This document shows positions 27,421 to 38,251 of a stretch of DNA of 64,000 bases, in pieces. The DNA lies in NCBI RefSeq assembly GCF_001277215.2, contig NZ_CP013940.1:4216001-4280000 (forward strand), in the 5' to 3' direction. Position 1 is the stretch's first letter. Every line of letters begins with the position of its first letter. This DNA comes from Cronobacter malonaticus LMG 23826. Its GTDB lineage: Bacteria > Pseudomonadota > Gammaproteobacteria > Enterobacterales > Enterobacteriaceae. The position numbers were made by a program, and so were the translations under genes. The notes under the pieces were generated by a model. The model worked only from the letters and a program-made list of their open reading frames with translations, was not told the origin of the DNA and made no database searches.

Positions 27421-28431
27421 TTAAAGAATGTGTGTCTGGATCTCCGGGTCTTTGCGGTCAAGATAGTGAATCGACTGAATGCGGCGAATGGTGCGCGATT
27501 TACCGCGGATCAGCAGCGTCTCGGTGGTAGCGATATTGCCCTTGCGGGTGATGCCATCCAGCAGATCGCCTTTGGTGATGCCGGTCGCTGAGAAAATCAC
27601 GTTATCGTTGTGCGCCATTTCATCCAGTTTCAGCACGTTGCCCGCCGTGATGCCCATCGCCTGACAGCGCGCCAGCTCCTGCTCGCCGATGCGGCGGTTT
27701 TCCGGCGTGTCGCCTTTCACAACGTGGCGCGCCAGCAGGCGGCCCTGCATATCGCCATCCAGCGCGCGGATCACTGCCGCCGACACCACGCCTTCCGGCG
27801 CGCCGCCGATGCCGTAAAGCACGTCCACTTCGCTGTCCGGCATACAGGTGAGAATAGACGCCGCCACGTCGCCGTCAGGAATCGCGAAAACGCGCACGCC
27901 GAGCTGCTGCATCTGTGCGATAACCGCATCGTGGCGCGGCTTGGCGAGAATGGTGACGGTGAGTTCACTAAGCGGTTTATTGAGCGCCGCGGCGATGTTC
28001 TTCAGGTTCTGCTCAAGCGGCAGGTTGAGATCGATAACGCCTTTCGCGCCAGGGCCGACAATCAGCTTTTCCATATACATATCGGGCGCGTTCAGGAAGC
28101 TGCCTTTATCGCCCACCGCCAGCACCGCCAGCGCGTTGGCCTGGCCCATCGCCGTCATGCGCGTGCCTTCGATAGGATCGACCGCGATATCAACCGCGTC
28201 GCCGTTGCCGGTGCCGACCTTCTCGCCGATATAGAGCATCGGCGCTTCATCGATTTCGCCTTCGCCAATCACAATCTGCCCGTCGATATCGACTTTATTG
28301 AGCATAATGCGCATGGCGTTAACGGCCGCGCCGTCAGCGAGGTTTTTATCGCCGCGTCCCAGCCACTTGTACCCGGCCAGCGCCGCCGCTTCGGTGACGC
28401 GTGAAAATTCGATGGCAAGTTCTCGTTTCAT
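27421..28431 (-). CDS. glpX: Class II fructose-1,6-bisphosphatase
   Basis: It removes the 1-phosphate from fructose 1,6-bisphosphate in gluconeogenesis, with a metal cofactor. The start at 28431 gives KRELAIEFSRVTEAAALAGY and 336 aa, the E. coli length; a start five codons earlier is less likely. Motifs include GEGEIDEAPML, DPIEGTRMT and the GGAPEG loop. In E. coli glpX is the third gene of glpFKX. Here mtlR lies upstream instead, so glpX must have its own promoter or a different one, and glpF and glpK are not in this window. Confidence 0.97.
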   Translation of the reverse strand: MKRELAIEFSRVTEAAALAGYKWLGRGDKNLADGAAVNAMRIMLNKVDIDGQIVIGEGEIDEAPMLYIGEKVGTGNGDAVDIAVDPIEGTRMTAMGQANALAVLAVGDKGSFLNAPDMYMEKLIVGPGAKGVIDLNLPLEQNLKNIAAALNKPLSELTVTILAKPRHDAVIAQMQQLGVRVFAIPDGDVAASILTCMPDSEVDVLYGIGGAPEGVVSAAVIRALDGDMQGRLLARHVVKGDTPENRRIGEQELARCQAMGITAGNVLKLDEMAHNDNVIFSATGITKGDLLDGITRKGNIATTETLLIRGKSRTIRRIQSIHYLDRKDPEIQTHIL

Positions 28432-28543
28432 GACTCTTTTCCGCAAGATTAACTGCGTCGGAGTGTAGCACAGAGCGGGTAACGGCTGTTACGGAGGGCT
28501 GACCGGCGGGAGAGGGAACAGAAGCGCTACGCGGCCACCGAAG

Positions 28544-29092
28544 CTACTTCTGGAAGGCTTTTTTTAAGCTGATCCTTGAGAGCAGTTCGGTCAGGGAAAG
28601 GACCATGGTGGAGCGCACCACCTGCTGGTAGCGCTGCTGTTGCATCTGGATAAGCTGCGGATCGCTGCTTTCAAGCGCGGGCGGTGCCGGGGGCAGCGCG
28701 ACGACGCAGTGCAGTTCGCCGAAGGGGCCGAGAATTTCGTCGTCGGTAAAGGCGTAGTCATTGCCGTCGTGATTGAGTTCTTCACGCAGCGCCATCAGCA
28801 GTTCGCAGTCTTCATATTCGGCGCGGCTTATCACGCCGAGCCCGTAAATCAGCTTCAGGCGCACGGAGAGATCGCCCAGCGGGCCGCTGCCGTCGAGCAA
28901 CGGCTCAACGGCGTATTTGACCGCGTAGTCGTCTTTACGGAACACCTGCAACACCAGAATATTGACCGCCTCGGTGAGCAACTCTACGGCTGCGATCAAA
29001 AAACTTCTTACGGTTTTGCCAGCATTCAGACGCTCAAGCACACGGTTTTCAAAGGCCTGGGTTTCTTCCATCATTGCCTGCATATCTGACAC
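28544..29092 (-). CDS. mtlR: Mannitol operon repressor
   Basis: This 182-aa MtlR family protein is helical and represses the mtl operon in E. coli. The GTG at 29092 is the only start in frame: a TGA lies 13 codons upstream and no ATG intervenes. E. coli MtlR has about 13 more residues at the N-terminus, missing here because the frame is closed. Conserved stretches include LNAGKTVRSFLIAAVELLTE and ALREELNHDGNDYAFTDDE. It is third in mtlADR, 39 nt after mtlD. Confidence 0.93.
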   Translation of the reverse strand: MSDMQAMMEETQAFENRVLERLNAGKTVRSFLIAAVELLTEAVNILVLQVFRKDDYAVKYAVEPLLDGSGPLGDLSVRLKLIYGLGVISRAEYEDCELLMALREELNHDGNDYAFTDDEILGPFGELHCVVALPPAPPALESSDPQLIQMQQQRYQQVVRSTMVLSLTELLSRISLKKAFQK

Positions 29093-29131
29093 GTCATCAG
29101 CGGGCGCAGACTCAGCCGCGCCCGTTATTCA

Positions 29132-30280
29132 TTACGCTGTTGCGTTATACGCGTTTACTGCCGAAGCCACGACATCGCTGTTGGCGTCCAGACCGGAAAT
29201 CTGCGCCAGCGCGGCCTGTGGGCCTTTGTCAGCGATAAGCTGCGCCAGCTCCTGCGCCTGCGGATCGTCTTCGCTGCGGAAATGCATCGCGGCGGCGATA
29301 CCCAGCACCAGATTCTGATGCGGCAGGCCATATTCCAGCGTGCCCAGCAGCGGCTTGATCAGACGGTCGCCTGCGCTCAGTTTGCGCAGCGGCTGACGGC
29401 CAACGCGCTCCACATCGTCTTTCAGGTACGGGTTTTCAAAACGGCTAAGGATCTTCTCGATATACGCGGCATGTTTCGCGTCATCAAAGCCGTAGCGCTT
29501 AATCAGCACCGCGCCGCTCTCTTCCATCGCGCCGCGTACCACCAGACGAATTTTCTCATCCAGAATCGCGTCGCGAATGGTCTGATGGCCGGCCTGTTTT
29601 CCGAGGTAGGCGGTTATAGCATGCCCGGTGTTCAGGGTGAAGAGCTTGCGTTCAACAAATGCCATCAGATTGTCGGTCAGCTCCATACCTGCAATGGTCG
29701 GCAAATCGCCTTTGAACTGGGTTTTATCGACAATCCACTCGCTGAAGGTTTCCACGGTGACTTCCAGCGGATCGTGCGCGGCGGATGCCGACGGCGGCAC
29801 GATACGGTCAACGGCGGAGTCAACAAAACCGATGTGGCTTTCCACCCAGGCTTTATCGCCCTCTGCGAGCGCGTTAAAGACGTGCGTTTTCAGTTGGCTG
29901 GTGCCGCGCACCATGTTTTCACAGGCGATGATATTGAGCGGGCGTTCGTTGCCCTGCGCTTTACGCAGCGCCAGGCCTTTGGCAATCGCCGGAGCGATGC
30001 GCTCCAGTACCACCGGGCCAACGGCGGTCGTCACCAGATCGACCGTGGCGATAAGCGTCACGACATCCTCGCTGGTGCTGTTAACCGCATCCACGCCGGA
30101 AACGGTATCAATCTGCTCCTGCTCGCCCACCACGCGCACCTGATAGCTGTGACGCGCGTTTAACGCGTCCAGTACCGTCTGGTTCACGTCGGCGAACGTC
30201 AGGCCGATGCCTGCGTCAGCGAGCAGTTTGCCAATAAAGCCACGACCAATATTACCTGCGCCAAAATGTAATGCTTTCAT
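29132..30280 (-). CDS. mtlD: Mannitol-1-phosphate 5-dehydrogenase
   Basis: This encodes 382 aa and oxidises mannitol 1-phosphate to fructose 6-phosphate with NAD+. The Rossmann motif [11 protein letters not shown] sits at the very start, and the long-chain dehydrogenase catalytic region with [16 protein letters not shown] follows in the C-terminal half. It acts on the product of MtlA, encoded upstream. The 188-nt gap to mtlA contains inverted repeats that may set relative expression. Confidence 0.97.
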   Translation of the reverse strand: MKALHFGAGNIGRGFIGKLLADAGIGLTFADVNQTVLDALNARHSYQVRVVGEQEQIDTVSGVDAVNSTSEDVVTLIATVDLVTTAVGPVVLERIAPAIAKGLALRKAQGNERPLNIIACENMVRGTSQLKTHVFNALAEGDKAWVESHIGFVDSAVDRIVPPSASAAHDPLEVTVETFSEWIVDKTQFKGDLPTIAGMELTDNLMAFVERKLFTLNTGHAITAYLGKQAGHQTIRDAILDEKIRLVVRGAMEESGAVLIKRYGFDDAKHAAYIEKILSRFENPYLKDDVERVGRQPLRKLSAGDRLIKPLLGTLEYGLPHQNLVLGIAAAMHFRSEDDPQAQELAQLIADKGPQAALAQISGLDANSDVVASAVNAYNATA

Positions 30281-30365
30281 GGGAATACCTTCTTACTTAA
30301 AGCGGAAACTGTATCACCCGAGAGGGCGGGGGAAAGGGTGCTGCGTGCGACCTCCCTTTCCCTTG

Positions 30366-30460
30366 CCCTCTCCCTGAGCGGGAGAGGTAAGGTTGCCCTG
30401 GTGGAGCACAAACATCTCAATAGCTTCTCAATGAGAAAGAGAGGGACAGTGTCCCTCTCT
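30366..30460. other. Two inverted repeats in the mtlA-mtlD gap
   Basis: CCCTCTCCC-tgagc-GGGAGAGG lies at 30366-30387. AGAGAGGGACA and TGTCCCTCTCT form an 11-bp perfect palindrome at 30438-30460, just after the mtlA stop on the minus strand. The second could stabilise the mtlA 3' end or partly terminate transcription before mtlD. The first has the look of a dispersed palindromic element. Confidence 0.5.
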
Positions 30461-30468
30461 GTATGGCG

Positions 30469-32388
30469 TTACGCCACGGTTTTACCGGAAAGCAGCGCCA
30501 GCACTTCATCGACGCTGTCGGTGTGCGCCAGGCGCTCAATCACGCTTTCATCATCCAGCGCATTGGTCAGGCTGGTAATGACCTGAATATGCTCGTTATT
30601 ACGCGCCGCGATACCAATCACCAGACGGGCGATATCATCTTCTTCTTCACCGAAACGCACGCCCTGCGGATACTGGCAGAACACGACGCCGGTTTTCAGC
30701 ACGCGATCTTTAGCTTCGACGGTGCCGTGCGGAACCGCGATAGACTCGCCGAGATAAGTCGGGGTGAGTTTTTCGCGCTCCAGCATTGCGTCCACATATT
30801 CCGGCTGCACGTAGCCGCCTTTCACCAGTTGCTCGCCCGCAAAGCGAATCGCCTCTTCTTTATTCGCCGCATGACGGCCAAGGAAGATGTTGTCCGCGCT
30901 GAGCTTAAACAGGTGGCTGTCGTTGGCGTCGAAGCTGTCCTGCAGGCTGGTGCGGACTTTCTCTTCGTTCTGCGTATGACGCTGCGCGGCCACCAGACGT
31001 TCGGTCAGGCCAGCGTACAGGCCACTGTCCAGGAAGTTGGTCAGAGAAATGTGCTGCGCGTGCGGTGCCTGGCGCATGGCGCGCTCGGTTAAATCGCGGT
31101 GGGTGATGACCAGATCCACATCGCCCGGCAGGCTGTTGATCGCACTGTTGGTGACGGAAATATGGCTCAGGCCCGCGTCCTGCACTTTCTTACGCAGTAC
31201 GCCTGCGCCCATTGCACTGGAACCCATACCGGCGTCACAGGCAACGATGATTTTACGCACGTGGCTCAGGTCGTTGCTCAGATCCGCGCTCGCTGCGGTC
31301 GCGGCACCTTTCGACTGCGCTTTCATATCCTGCATGCGACGGGTCGCTGCATCGATATCGTCTTCTTCTTTCACTTTGCTGGTTTTCAGCAGGATGGCGG
31401 CGACTACGAAAGAGACGGCCATCGCGGCGAAAATCGCTACCAGGTTTGCGAAGTACGCGCCTTTCGGCGTCATTGCCAGCACCGCCAGGATAGAGCCCGG
31501 AGACGCCGGAGAAACCAGGCCGCCGTTCAGTACGGTCAGGCAGAATACGCCGGTCATACCGCCCAGGATAACGGCGATGATCAGACGCGGGTTCATCAGC
31601 ACATACGGGAAGTAGATTTCGTGGATACCGCCCAGGAAGTGGATGATAGCCGCGCCGCCCGCAGACTGTTTCGCGCTGCCGCGACCAAAGAACATGTACG
31701 CCAGCAGGATGCCCATGCCCGGACCGGGGTTGGCTTCAATCAGGAAGAAAATAGATTTGCCGAGTTCATGCGACTGCTGAATGCCCAGCGGCGAGAAGAT
31801 GCCGTGGTTGATGGCGTTGTTGAGGAACAGGATTTTCGCTGGTTCAACGAAAATCGACGCCAGCGGCAGCATGTCGTGAACCACCATGAAGTTCACGCCC
31901 GCGGCCAGCACTTTGGAGAGCACTTCTACCGCCGGGCCAATGCCGAGGAACGCCAGAATCGCGAGGATCATACCGATGATGCCCGCGGAGAAGTTGTTCA
32001 CCAGCATTTCAAAGCCGGATTTGATTTTGCCGTCGACCGAGGCGTCGAATTTCTTGATGCAGAAGCCGCCGAGCGGGCCTGCGATCATCGCGCCCAGGAA
32101 CATCGGGATATCCGCGCCGACGATAACGCCCATGGTGGTAATCGCGCCCACCACGCCGCCGCGCTCGCCGCCGACCAGCTTACCGCCGGTATAACCGATA
32201 AGCAGCGGCAGCAGGTAAGTGATCATCGGGCCGACCAGCTTCGCCAGCGTCTCGTTTGGCCACCATCCTGTGGGAATAAATAACGCGGTGATAATACCCC
32301 AGGCGATAAACGCGCCGATGTTAGGCATTACCATATTGCTGAGAAAGCGACCAAAGCTTTGCACTTTGATCTTGATATCGGATGACAT
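30469..32388 (-). CDS. mtlA: Mannitol-specific PTS enzyme IICBA
   Basis: This encodes 639 aa and takes up mannitol across the inner membrane, releasing mannitol 1-phosphate inside. EIIC occupies ~1-340 with about eight membrane segments and the substrate motif GGIHEIYFPY. EIIB (~375-470) has the phosphocysteine in CDAGMGSSAMG. EIIA (~495-639) has the phosphohistidine in AVPHGTVEAK. First gene of the mtl operon, with four CRP-like sites in the upstream 320 bases. Confidence 0.97.
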   Translation of the reverse strand: MSSDIKIKVQSFGRFLSNMVMPNIGAFIAWGIITALFIPTGWWPNETLAKLVGPMITYLLPLLIGYTGGKLVGGERGGVVGAITTMGVIVGADIPMFLGAMIAGPLGGFCIKKFDASVDGKIKSGFEMLVNNFSAGIIGMILAILAFLGIGPAVEVLSKVLAAGVNFMVVHDMLPLASIFVEPAKILFLNNAINHGIFSPLGIQQSHELGKSIFFLIEANPGPGMGILLAYMFFGRGSAKQSAGGAAIIHFLGGIHEIYFPYVLMNPRLIIAVILGGMTGVFCLTVLNGGLVSPASPGSILAVLAMTPKGAYFANLVAIFAAMAVSFVVAAILLKTSKVKEEDDIDAATRRMQDMKAQSKGAATAASADLSNDLSHVRKIIVACDAGMGSSAMGAGVLRKKVQDAGLSHISVTNSAINSLPGDVDLVITHRDLTERAMRQAPHAQHISLTNFLDSGLYAGLTERLVAAQRHTQNEEKVRTSLQDSFDANDSHLFKLSADNIFLGRHAANKEEAIRFAGEQLVKGGYVQPEYVDAMLEREKLTPTYLGESIAVPHGTVEAKDRVLKTGVVFCQYPQGVRFGEEEDDIARLVIGIAARNNEHIQVITSLTNALDDESVIERLAHTDSVDEVLALLSGKTVA

Positions 32389-32529
32389 AGAACACCCCTT
32401 CTTATGTTTACGCGCAGGCTTGCGGCCCGAGGTTTATTGTTAACGTGGCGGCAGAGGTAGCCGGACCCATGCTCTGATGACGCGAAATCTGGCACTGAAT
32501 CGCGATGGTGTCCAGACAGGCCCTTTAAG

Positions 32530-32706
32530 TGTGATCGCGATCACTTGATAGCGGGGTGGTGGGGGTGTTGTTAGGTGATTTATGTCACAAAACAGGCGTG
32601 TAAAAAAAAGACAATGCGCAAAATGTCGCCATGAACGCCCATTAAATGTGAATAAAGTCACATTTTCATTTGGCATCTTTGTTATTCATTTGTGATGTAA
32701 ATCACA
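32530..32706. promoter_or_regulatory. mtlA upstream region with four CRP-like sites
   Basis: The 530-bp gap between mtlA and yibF holds TGTGA-N6-TCACT at 32530-32545, GGTGA-N6-TCACA at 32574-32589, and perfect TGTGA-N6-TCACA at 32647-32662 and 32691-32706. Several CRP sites are known upstream of E. coli mtlA, where they give strong catabolite control. I found no other gene in 32389-32919. The yibF promoter must lie in its right part. Confidence 0.8.
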
Positions 32707-32919
32707 AAATATTTCCCAGGAAAAATCCGAACAGGCAGCGTACATTTTTTACTCATGCTCACAAGGCGAGTCTGTAAGAAAGTTACAGCCGGACAATGAC
32801 AGAAAAAGGCGGCGGTAAAGCGCAGCTCGCTGTACGTTTTAGCGCGCCGTCGCGCCTCCTTTTGGCGTATCCTGAATCATACTTACCCTTACCCTGGCGA
32901 TAACGTAAAAGGACCCGGC

Positions 32920-33528
32920 ATGAAACTTATCGGTAGTTACACCAGCCCGTTTGTGCGCAAAATCTCCGTCATGTTGCTCGAAAAAGGCATTGTGTTTGAA
33001 TTCGTGAATGAGTCACCGTATGCCGAACAGAACGGCATGGCGCAGTACAACCCGCTCGGCAAAGTGCCGGCGCTGGTGACTGACGACGGCGAAACCTGGT
33101 TTGATTCGCCTATCATCGCGCAGTATATCGAGCTGCTGGACGCGCAACCGGCGCTGGTGCCGCAAGAGCCGCGCGCGGCGCTGAAAGTGCGCCAGCTGGA
33201 GGCGCTTGCCGACGGTATTATGGACGCGGCGCTGGTCTCGGTACGCGAGCAGGCGCGCCCGGCGGAACAGCAATCGGAAAACGAACTGCTGCGCCAGCGG
33301 GAGAAAATCAACCGTGGCCTCGACGCGCTGGAAGGGTATGCGGCTGACGGCACGCTGAAGGCCGACGAACTGACGCTCGCCACCATCGCCACCGCCTGCG
33401 CCATCGGCTATCTCAACTTCCGTCGCGTGGCGCCGGGCTGGTGCGCGCAGCGTCCGCATCTGGTGAAACTGGTAGAAGCGCTCTTTGCCCGCGACAGCTT
33501 CGCGCGTACCGAGCCGCCCAGCGCCTGA
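32920..33528 (+). CDS. yibF: Glutathione S-transferase-like YibF
   Basis: This 202-aa protein has an N-terminal thioredoxin-like domain ([20 protein letters not shown], then [15 protein letters not shown] and the glutathione-contacting [10 protein letters not shown]). A helical C-terminal domain follows from about residue 85. It is cytoplasmic. No substrate is known for YibF. It lies just before selA in the same direction, as in E. coli, and may share transcripts with it. Confidence 0.93.
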   Translation: MKLIGSYTSPFVRKISVMLLEKGIVFEFVNESPYAEQNGMAQYNPLGKVPALVTDDGETWFDSPIIAQYIELLDAQPALVPQEPRAALKVRQLEALADGIMDAALVSVREQARPAEQQSENELLRQREKINRGLDALEGYAADGTLKADELTLATIATACAIGYLNFRRVAPGWCAQRPHLVKLVEALFARDSFARTEPPSA

Positions 33529-33632
33529 GCGGGCGGGAACCGCCCTTTATTGCGCTGACCGGGCGCGGGGACTGAACTGCCCCGCGTTTCCTGCTAAATT
33601 ATCGCCACGTTTTATCCAGGTTTATGCACGCC

Positions 33633-35015
33633 ATGACGACCGATTCCCGTCTGCTTTACAGCCAGCTTCCCGCCACCGACCGCCTGCTGCGCGACAGCGC
33701 GTTCCAGCCGTTGCTGGACACCTACGGCCATACCCGCGTGGTCAACACCCTTCGCGCGATGCAGGAGGCGGCGCGGCTCGCCATTCGCGAACGCCAGGCG
33801 CTGCCCTCATGGTGCGACGACTGGCCTGCGGCGGCGGCCGAGCGGCTGGCGCGCGGTTCGCAAAGCGCGCTGCGCCCGGTTTTTAATCTTACCGGGACGG
33901 TGCTGCACACCAATCTTGGCCGCGCGTTGCAGGCGGAAGAAGCGGTTGAAGCGGTCGCCCGCGCCATGCGCTCGCCCGTGACGCTGGAGTATGACGCCGA
34001 AGGCGGCGAGCGCGGCCACCGCGACCGCGCGCTGGCGGAGCTACTCTGTGAACTTACCGGCGCGGAAGACGCCTGTATCGTTAATAACAACGCGGCGGCG
34101 GTGTTGCTGATGCTGGCGGCGCTGGGCGCAGGCAAAGAGGTGATCGTGTCGCGCGGCGAGCTGGTGGAGATTGGCGGCGCGTTTCGTATCCCGGATGTGA
34201 TGCGTCAGGCGGGCTGTCAGCTGGTGGAAGTGGGTACGACCAACCGCACGCACCTGCGCGATTATCTCGATGCTGTCGGCGAACAGACCGCGCTGCTGAT
34301 GAAAGTGCACACCAGTAATTACCAGATTGAAGGCTTTACCAAAGCCGTGGACGCCGCCGAGCTGGCGCAGGCGTCGACGCTTCCGGTGATCGTCGATCTT
34401 GGCAGCGGTTCGCTTATCGATCTCAGCCAGTATGGGCTGCCGAAAGAGCCGATGCCGCAGGAGGCGCTGGCCGCCGGGGCGAGTCTGGTGAGCTTTTCCG
34501 GCGATAAACTGCCGGGCGGGCCGCAGGCGGGGATTATCGTCGGCAAAAAGGCGCTTATCGCGGCGCTTCAGAAACACCCGCTCAAGCGCGCGCTGCGCGC
34601 CGACAAAATGACGCTGGCGGCGCTCGACGCCACGCTGCGCCTTTATCTGCACCCGGAAAAACTCGCCGAACGGCTGCCGACCCTGCGGCTGCTGACGCGT
34701 CAGGCGTCTGACATTAACGAACAGGCGCAGCGCCTGCGCCCGGCGCTGGAGGCCCGCTACGGCGACGAGTTTCAGATAGACGTGACGCCCTGCCTGTCGC
34801 AGATCGGCAGCGGCTCGCTGCCGGTCGACCGCCTTCCGGGGGCTGCGCTCACGTTCACCCCGCGCGACGGGCGCGGCAGCCGACTTGAGTCGCTCGCCGC
34901 CCGCTGGCGCCGTCTGCCGGTGCCGGTTATCGGGCGCGTGGGCGACGGGCGGTTATGGCTCGATTTACGCTGCCTTGAAGACGAGGCAGGACTGATGGAG
35001 ATGTTGTTGCAATGA
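33633..35015 (+). CDS. selA: L-seryl-tRNA(Sec) selenium transferase
   Basis: This PLP enzyme turns seryl-tRNA(Sec) into selenocysteinyl-tRNA(Sec) using selenophosphate. It has 460 aa from the ATG at 33633, chosen because the product starts [18 protein letters not shown] like E. coli SelA. An ATG three codons earlier is possible, and the ribosome site (CCAGG) is not decisive. The PLP lysine is in [10 protein letters not shown], and the tRNA-binding N-terminal domain is complete. It overlaps selB by 4 nt. Its product serves FdoG, encoded 8-11 kb downstream, among others. Confidence 0.97.
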   Translation: MTTDSRLLYSQLPATDRLLRDSAFQPLLDTYGHTRVVNTLRAMQEAARLAIRERQALPSWCDDWPAAAAERLARGSQSALRPVFNLTGTVLHTNLGRALQAEEAVEAVARAMRSPVTLEYDAEGGERGHRDRALAELLCELTGAEDACIVNNNAAAVLLMLAALGAGKEVIVSRGELVEIGGAFRIPDVMRQAGCQLVEVGTTNRTHLRDYLDAVGEQTALLMKVHTSNYQIEGFTKAVDAAELAQASTLPVIVDLGSGSLIDLSQYGLPKEPMPQEALAAGASLVSFSGDKLPGGPQAGIIVGKKALIAALQKHPLKRALRADKMTLAALDATLRLYLHPEKLAERLPTLRLLTRQASDINEQAQRLRPALEARYGDEFQIDVTPCLSQIGSGSLPVDRLPGAALTFTPRDGRGSRLESLAARWRRLPVPVIGRVGDGRLWLDLRCLEDEAGLMEMLLQ

Positions 35016-36859
35016 TTATCGCCACCGCCGGGCATGTGGACCACGGCAAAACCACGCTGCTTGAAGCGCTTACCGGCATTAACGCCGACCGTCTGCCGGA
35101 AGAGAAAAAGCGCGGCATGACTATCGATCTCGGTTACGCCTACTGGCCGCAGCCGGACGGGCGCGTTATCGGCTTTATCGACGTGCCGGGCCATGAGAAA
35201 TTCCTCGCCAATATGCTGGCGGGCGTGGGCGGCATCGATCATGCGCTGCTGATGGTGGCATGCGATGACGGCGTGATGGCCCAGACGCGCGAGCATCTGG
35301 CGATTTTGCAGCTGACCGGCCAGCCAACGCTCACCGTGGCGCTCACCAAAGCCGACCGGGTGGATGACGCGCGCCTCGCGCAGGTGAAGGCGCAGGTGAT
35401 GGCCACACTGAGCGATTATGGCTGGCACGACGCCACGCTGTTCGTCACGGCGGCCACCGAAGGCGTGGGCATTGAGGCGCTGCGCGACCATCTGCGCCAG
35501 TTGCCTGAGCGCACGCACCCTGCGGGGCAGCGCTTTCGCCTGGCGGTCGATCGCGCGTTTACTGTCAAGGGCGCGGGGCTAGTGGTCACCGGCACAGCGC
35601 TCTCTGGCGAGGTAAACGTTGGCGATACGCTCTACCTGACCGGCGCGAACACGCCGATGCGCGTGCGCGGCCTGCATGCGCAGAACCAGCCGACGGAACG
35701 CGCATTCGCCGGTCAGCGCATCGCGCTGAATATTAGCGGCGACGCGCAGAAAGCGGATATCCGACGCGGCGACTGGCTGCTCAGCGACGCGCCGCCGCAG
35801 GCCGCAGAGCGCGTTATCGTCACGCTCGACCGCCATGCGCCGCTGCAACAGTGGCAGCCGCTGCATATTCACCATGCGGCGAGCCACGTCACCGGGCGCG
35901 TCTCGCTGCTGGAAGATAACCTGGCGGAGCTGGTATTCGACACGCCGCTGTTCCTGGCCGATAACGATCGGCTGGTGCTGCGCGACATCAGCGCGCGCCA
36001 GACGCTGGCGGGCGCGCGCGTCGTCACGCTCGAAACCCCGCGGCGCGGCAAACGCCAGCCGGAATTTCTCGCGTTTCTCGCCGAACTGGCGAGTGCCAGA
36101 ACCAACGCCGACGCGCTGCGGCTCCACGCCTCGCGCGGCGCGGTCGCGCTCGCGACGTTCGGCTGGGCGCGCCAGCTCTCTGCGGCATCGCTCAACGCGC
36201 TGGCGGGCAGTGGGGACTATCTCCAGGCGAACGGTTATCTGTTAAGCAGCGCGCTCGCGGCGCACTGGCAGGAGAAGCTGCTCGCCACGCTCGCCCGCTA
36301 CCATGAAACGCACAGTGAAGAGCCGGGCCCTGGCCGCGAGCGCCTGCGGCGCATGACGCTCCCTTCCGAGCCGGAGCCGCTGGTGCTGGCGCTGATAGAG
36401 AGGATGCGGCGCGACGGGCAGCTCGCGAGCCGCGAAGGCTGGCTGCATCTGCCGGGCCATAAGGCCGGTTTCAGTCAGGCTCAGCAGGCGCTGTGGGAGA
36501 AAATCCAGGGGCTGTTTGGCGATGAGCCATGGTGGGTGCGCGATCTGGCGCGCGAAGCGGGCGAAGAAGAACAGGCGATGCGCCAGCTGTTGCGGCTCGC
36601 CGCGCAGCAGGGCTTTATCACGGCGATCGTCAAAGATCGCTACTACCGTCACGATCGCATTGTGGCGTTCGCCGATCTGATCCGCGCGCTCGATCGTGAA
36701 AAAGGCGCGACCGTCGCCGCCGATTTTCGCGACAGCCTGAACGTGGGCCGTAAACTGGCGATTCAGATTCTGGAATATTTCGACCGCATCGGCTTTACCC
36801 GCCGTCGCGGTAATGAACATCTGTTGCGAGACAGCGCGCTGTTTAATTCCTCACTGTAA
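35012..36859 (+). CDS. selB: Selenocysteine-specific elongation factor SelB
   Basis: This encodes 615 aa. The N-terminal GTPase (~1-170) carries [10 protein letters not shown], the G3 motif DVPGHEKF and TKAD. Beta-barrel domains II-III hold Sec-tRNA. Winged-helix repeats in the last ~240 residues bind the SECIS hairpin on the mRNA. It brings Sec-tRNA to UGA codons such as the one in fdoG. It overlaps selA by 4 nt, so the two are co-translated. Confidence 0.97.
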   Translation: MIIATAGHVDHGKTTLLEALTGINADRLPEEKKRGMTIDLGYAYWPQPDGRVIGFIDVPGHEKFLANMLAGVGGIDHALLMVACDDGVMAQTREHLAILQLTGQPTLTVALTKADRVDDARLAQVKAQVMATLSDYGWHDATLFVTAATEGVGIEALRDHLRQLPERTHPAGQRFRLAVDRAFTVKGAGLVVTGTALSGEVNVGDTLYLTGANTPMRVRGLHAQNQPTERAFAGQRIALNISGDAQKADIRRGDWLLSDAPPQAAERVIVTLDRHAPLQQWQPLHIHHAASHVTGRVSLLEDNLAELVFDTPLFLADNDRLVLRDISARQTLAGARVVTLETPRRGKRQPEFLAFLAELASARTNADALRLHASRGAVALATFGWARQLSAASLNALAGSGDYLQANGYLLSSALAAHWQEKLLATLARYHETHSEEPGPGRERLRRMTLPSEPEPLVLALIERMRRDGQLASREGWLHLPGHKAGFSQAQQALWEKIQGLFGDEPWWVRDLAREAGEEEQAMRQLLRLAAQQGFITAIVKDRYYRHDRIVAFADLIRALDREKGATVAADFRDSLNVGRKLAIQILEYFDRIGFTRRRGNEHLLRDSALFNSSL

Positions 36860-36874
36860 AAAATAATAACGGAA

Positions 36875-36916
36875 TCGGGGGATGTATATTTAGTAAGGAT
36901 ATATTCCCCGAGTTTT
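36875..36916 (+). terminator. Probable selAB terminator
   Basis: TCGGGG and CCCCGA pair across a ~24-nt AT-rich interior and are followed by GTTTTAATT, 15 nt after the selB stop. Confidence 0.55.
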
Positions 36917-37073
36917 AATTATCTCATGAATAATTCCGTAAAATTTTTCTAACTATTTTATTTTATGGTGCTTTTTGTCAACTAATTCGCCGTAATCCGC
37001 GGTGTCTCGCTTTTTTCACCCTGCCATGCGGTGTATTTTCGGAAGCTCATTTCATTCATTAAGGATAATGAGT

Positions 37074-38225
37074 ATGACCGCGTCTGTTTTTTATATTCCC
37101 TCCATTAATATGATTGGCATGAATAGTCTCGATGAGGCGCTGAAAACGGCCAGCGAATATGGCTACCGCAACGCGCTGATTGTGACGGACGGTATGTTGT
37201 CAGCGCTGGGCATGGCCGGCCAGCTCAAGGAAATGCTCTCGCAGAAAGGCATTAACAGCGTGATTTTCGACGGCACGCACCCGAACCCGACCACGGAAAA
37301 CGTGGAAGCAGGCTTAAGTATGCTGCGCGCGCACCGCTGCGACTGCGTGATTTCGCTGGGCGGCGGCTCACCGCACGACTGCGCTAAAGGCATCGCGCTG
37401 GTGGCTGCCAACGGCGGCGATATCCGCGATTACGAAGGCGTTGACCGCTCCCGCAAACCGCAGTTGCCGATGATCGCCATCAATACCACGGCGGGCACGG
37501 CGTCGGAGATGACGCGTTTCTGCATCATCACCGACCAGGAGCGGCACGTGAAAATGGCGATTGTCGATAAACATGTGACGCCAGTGATGTCGGTTAACGA
37601 TCCGGCACTGATGATGGGTATGCCCAGATCGCTGACCGCCGCGACAGGCATGGACGCGCTTACCCACGCCATCGAAGCGTATGTTTCCACCGCCGCCACG
37701 CCGGTGACTGACGCCTGCGCGCTGAAAGCCATCACCATGATTGCGCGCTCGCTGCCGCAGGCGGTGGAGGAGGGGGATAACGTCGCGGCGCGCGAAGCGA
37801 TGGCCTGGGCGCAGTTTATGGCGGGAATGGCGTTTAATAACGCCTCGCTCGGGTATGTTCATGCGATGGCGCATCAGCTTGGCGGTTTTTACGACCTGCC
37901 GCACGGCGTCTGCAACGCCATCCTGCTGCCGCACGTACAGCGCTTTAACAGCAGCGTGGCGGCGCACCGCTTGCGCGACTGCGCGCAGGCGATGGGCGTG
38001 GATGTCAGCGCGATGAACGACACTGAAGGGGCAAATGCCTGTATCGAAGCGATTTGCGCGCTGGCTCGCCGGGTGCATATTCCAGCCGGTTTACGCGAGC
38101 TGAGAGTGCGTGAAGACGATATCTCTCAGCTGGCGGAAAACGCACTTAAAGACGCCTGCGGTTTTACCAATCCGGTGCAGGCAAGCCACGCGGAAATCAT
38201 GGCGATTTATCGCGCGGCGATGTAA
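37074..38225 (+). CDS. yiaY: Iron-containing alcohol dehydrogenase YiaY
   Basis: This 383-aa group III Fe-dependent alcohol dehydrogenase probably oxidises short alcohols or reduces aldehydes with NAD(H). AAGGA at 37061 is well spaced for the ATG at 37074, although an ATG two codons earlier is possible. NAD-binding [11 protein letters not shown] is near residue 97, [13 protein letters not shown] near 140, and the iron ligands lie in [20 protein letters not shown]. Next to selB, as in E. coli. Confidence 0.95.
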   Translation: MTASVFYIPSINMIGMNSLDEALKTASEYGYRNALIVTDGMLSALGMAGQLKEMLSQKGINSVIFDGTHPNPTTENVEAGLSMLRAHRCDCVISLGGGSPHDCAKGIALVAANGGDIRDYEGVDRSRKPQLPMIAINTTAGTASEMTRFCIITDQERHVKMAIVDKHVTPVMSVNDPALMMGMPRSLTAATGMDALTHAIEAYVSTAATPVTDACALKAITMIARSLPQAVEEGDNVAAREAMAWAQFMAGMAFNNASLGYVHAMAHQLGGFYDLPHGVCNAILLPHVQRFNSSVAAHRLRDCAQAMGVDVSAMNDTEGANACIEAICALARRVHIPAGLRELRVREDDISQLAENALKDACGFTNPVQASHAEIMAIYRAAM

Positions 38226-38231
38226 TGCGTA

Positions 38232-38251
38232 AGCCCCGTCGCGGCGGGGCT
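38232..38251. terminator. Bidirectional terminator between yiaY and ROK kinase
   Basis: AGCCCCG and GCGGGGCT pair across a short loop between two convergent genes, overlapping the last codon of the kinase. Only weak T runs flank it. Confidence 0.5.
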
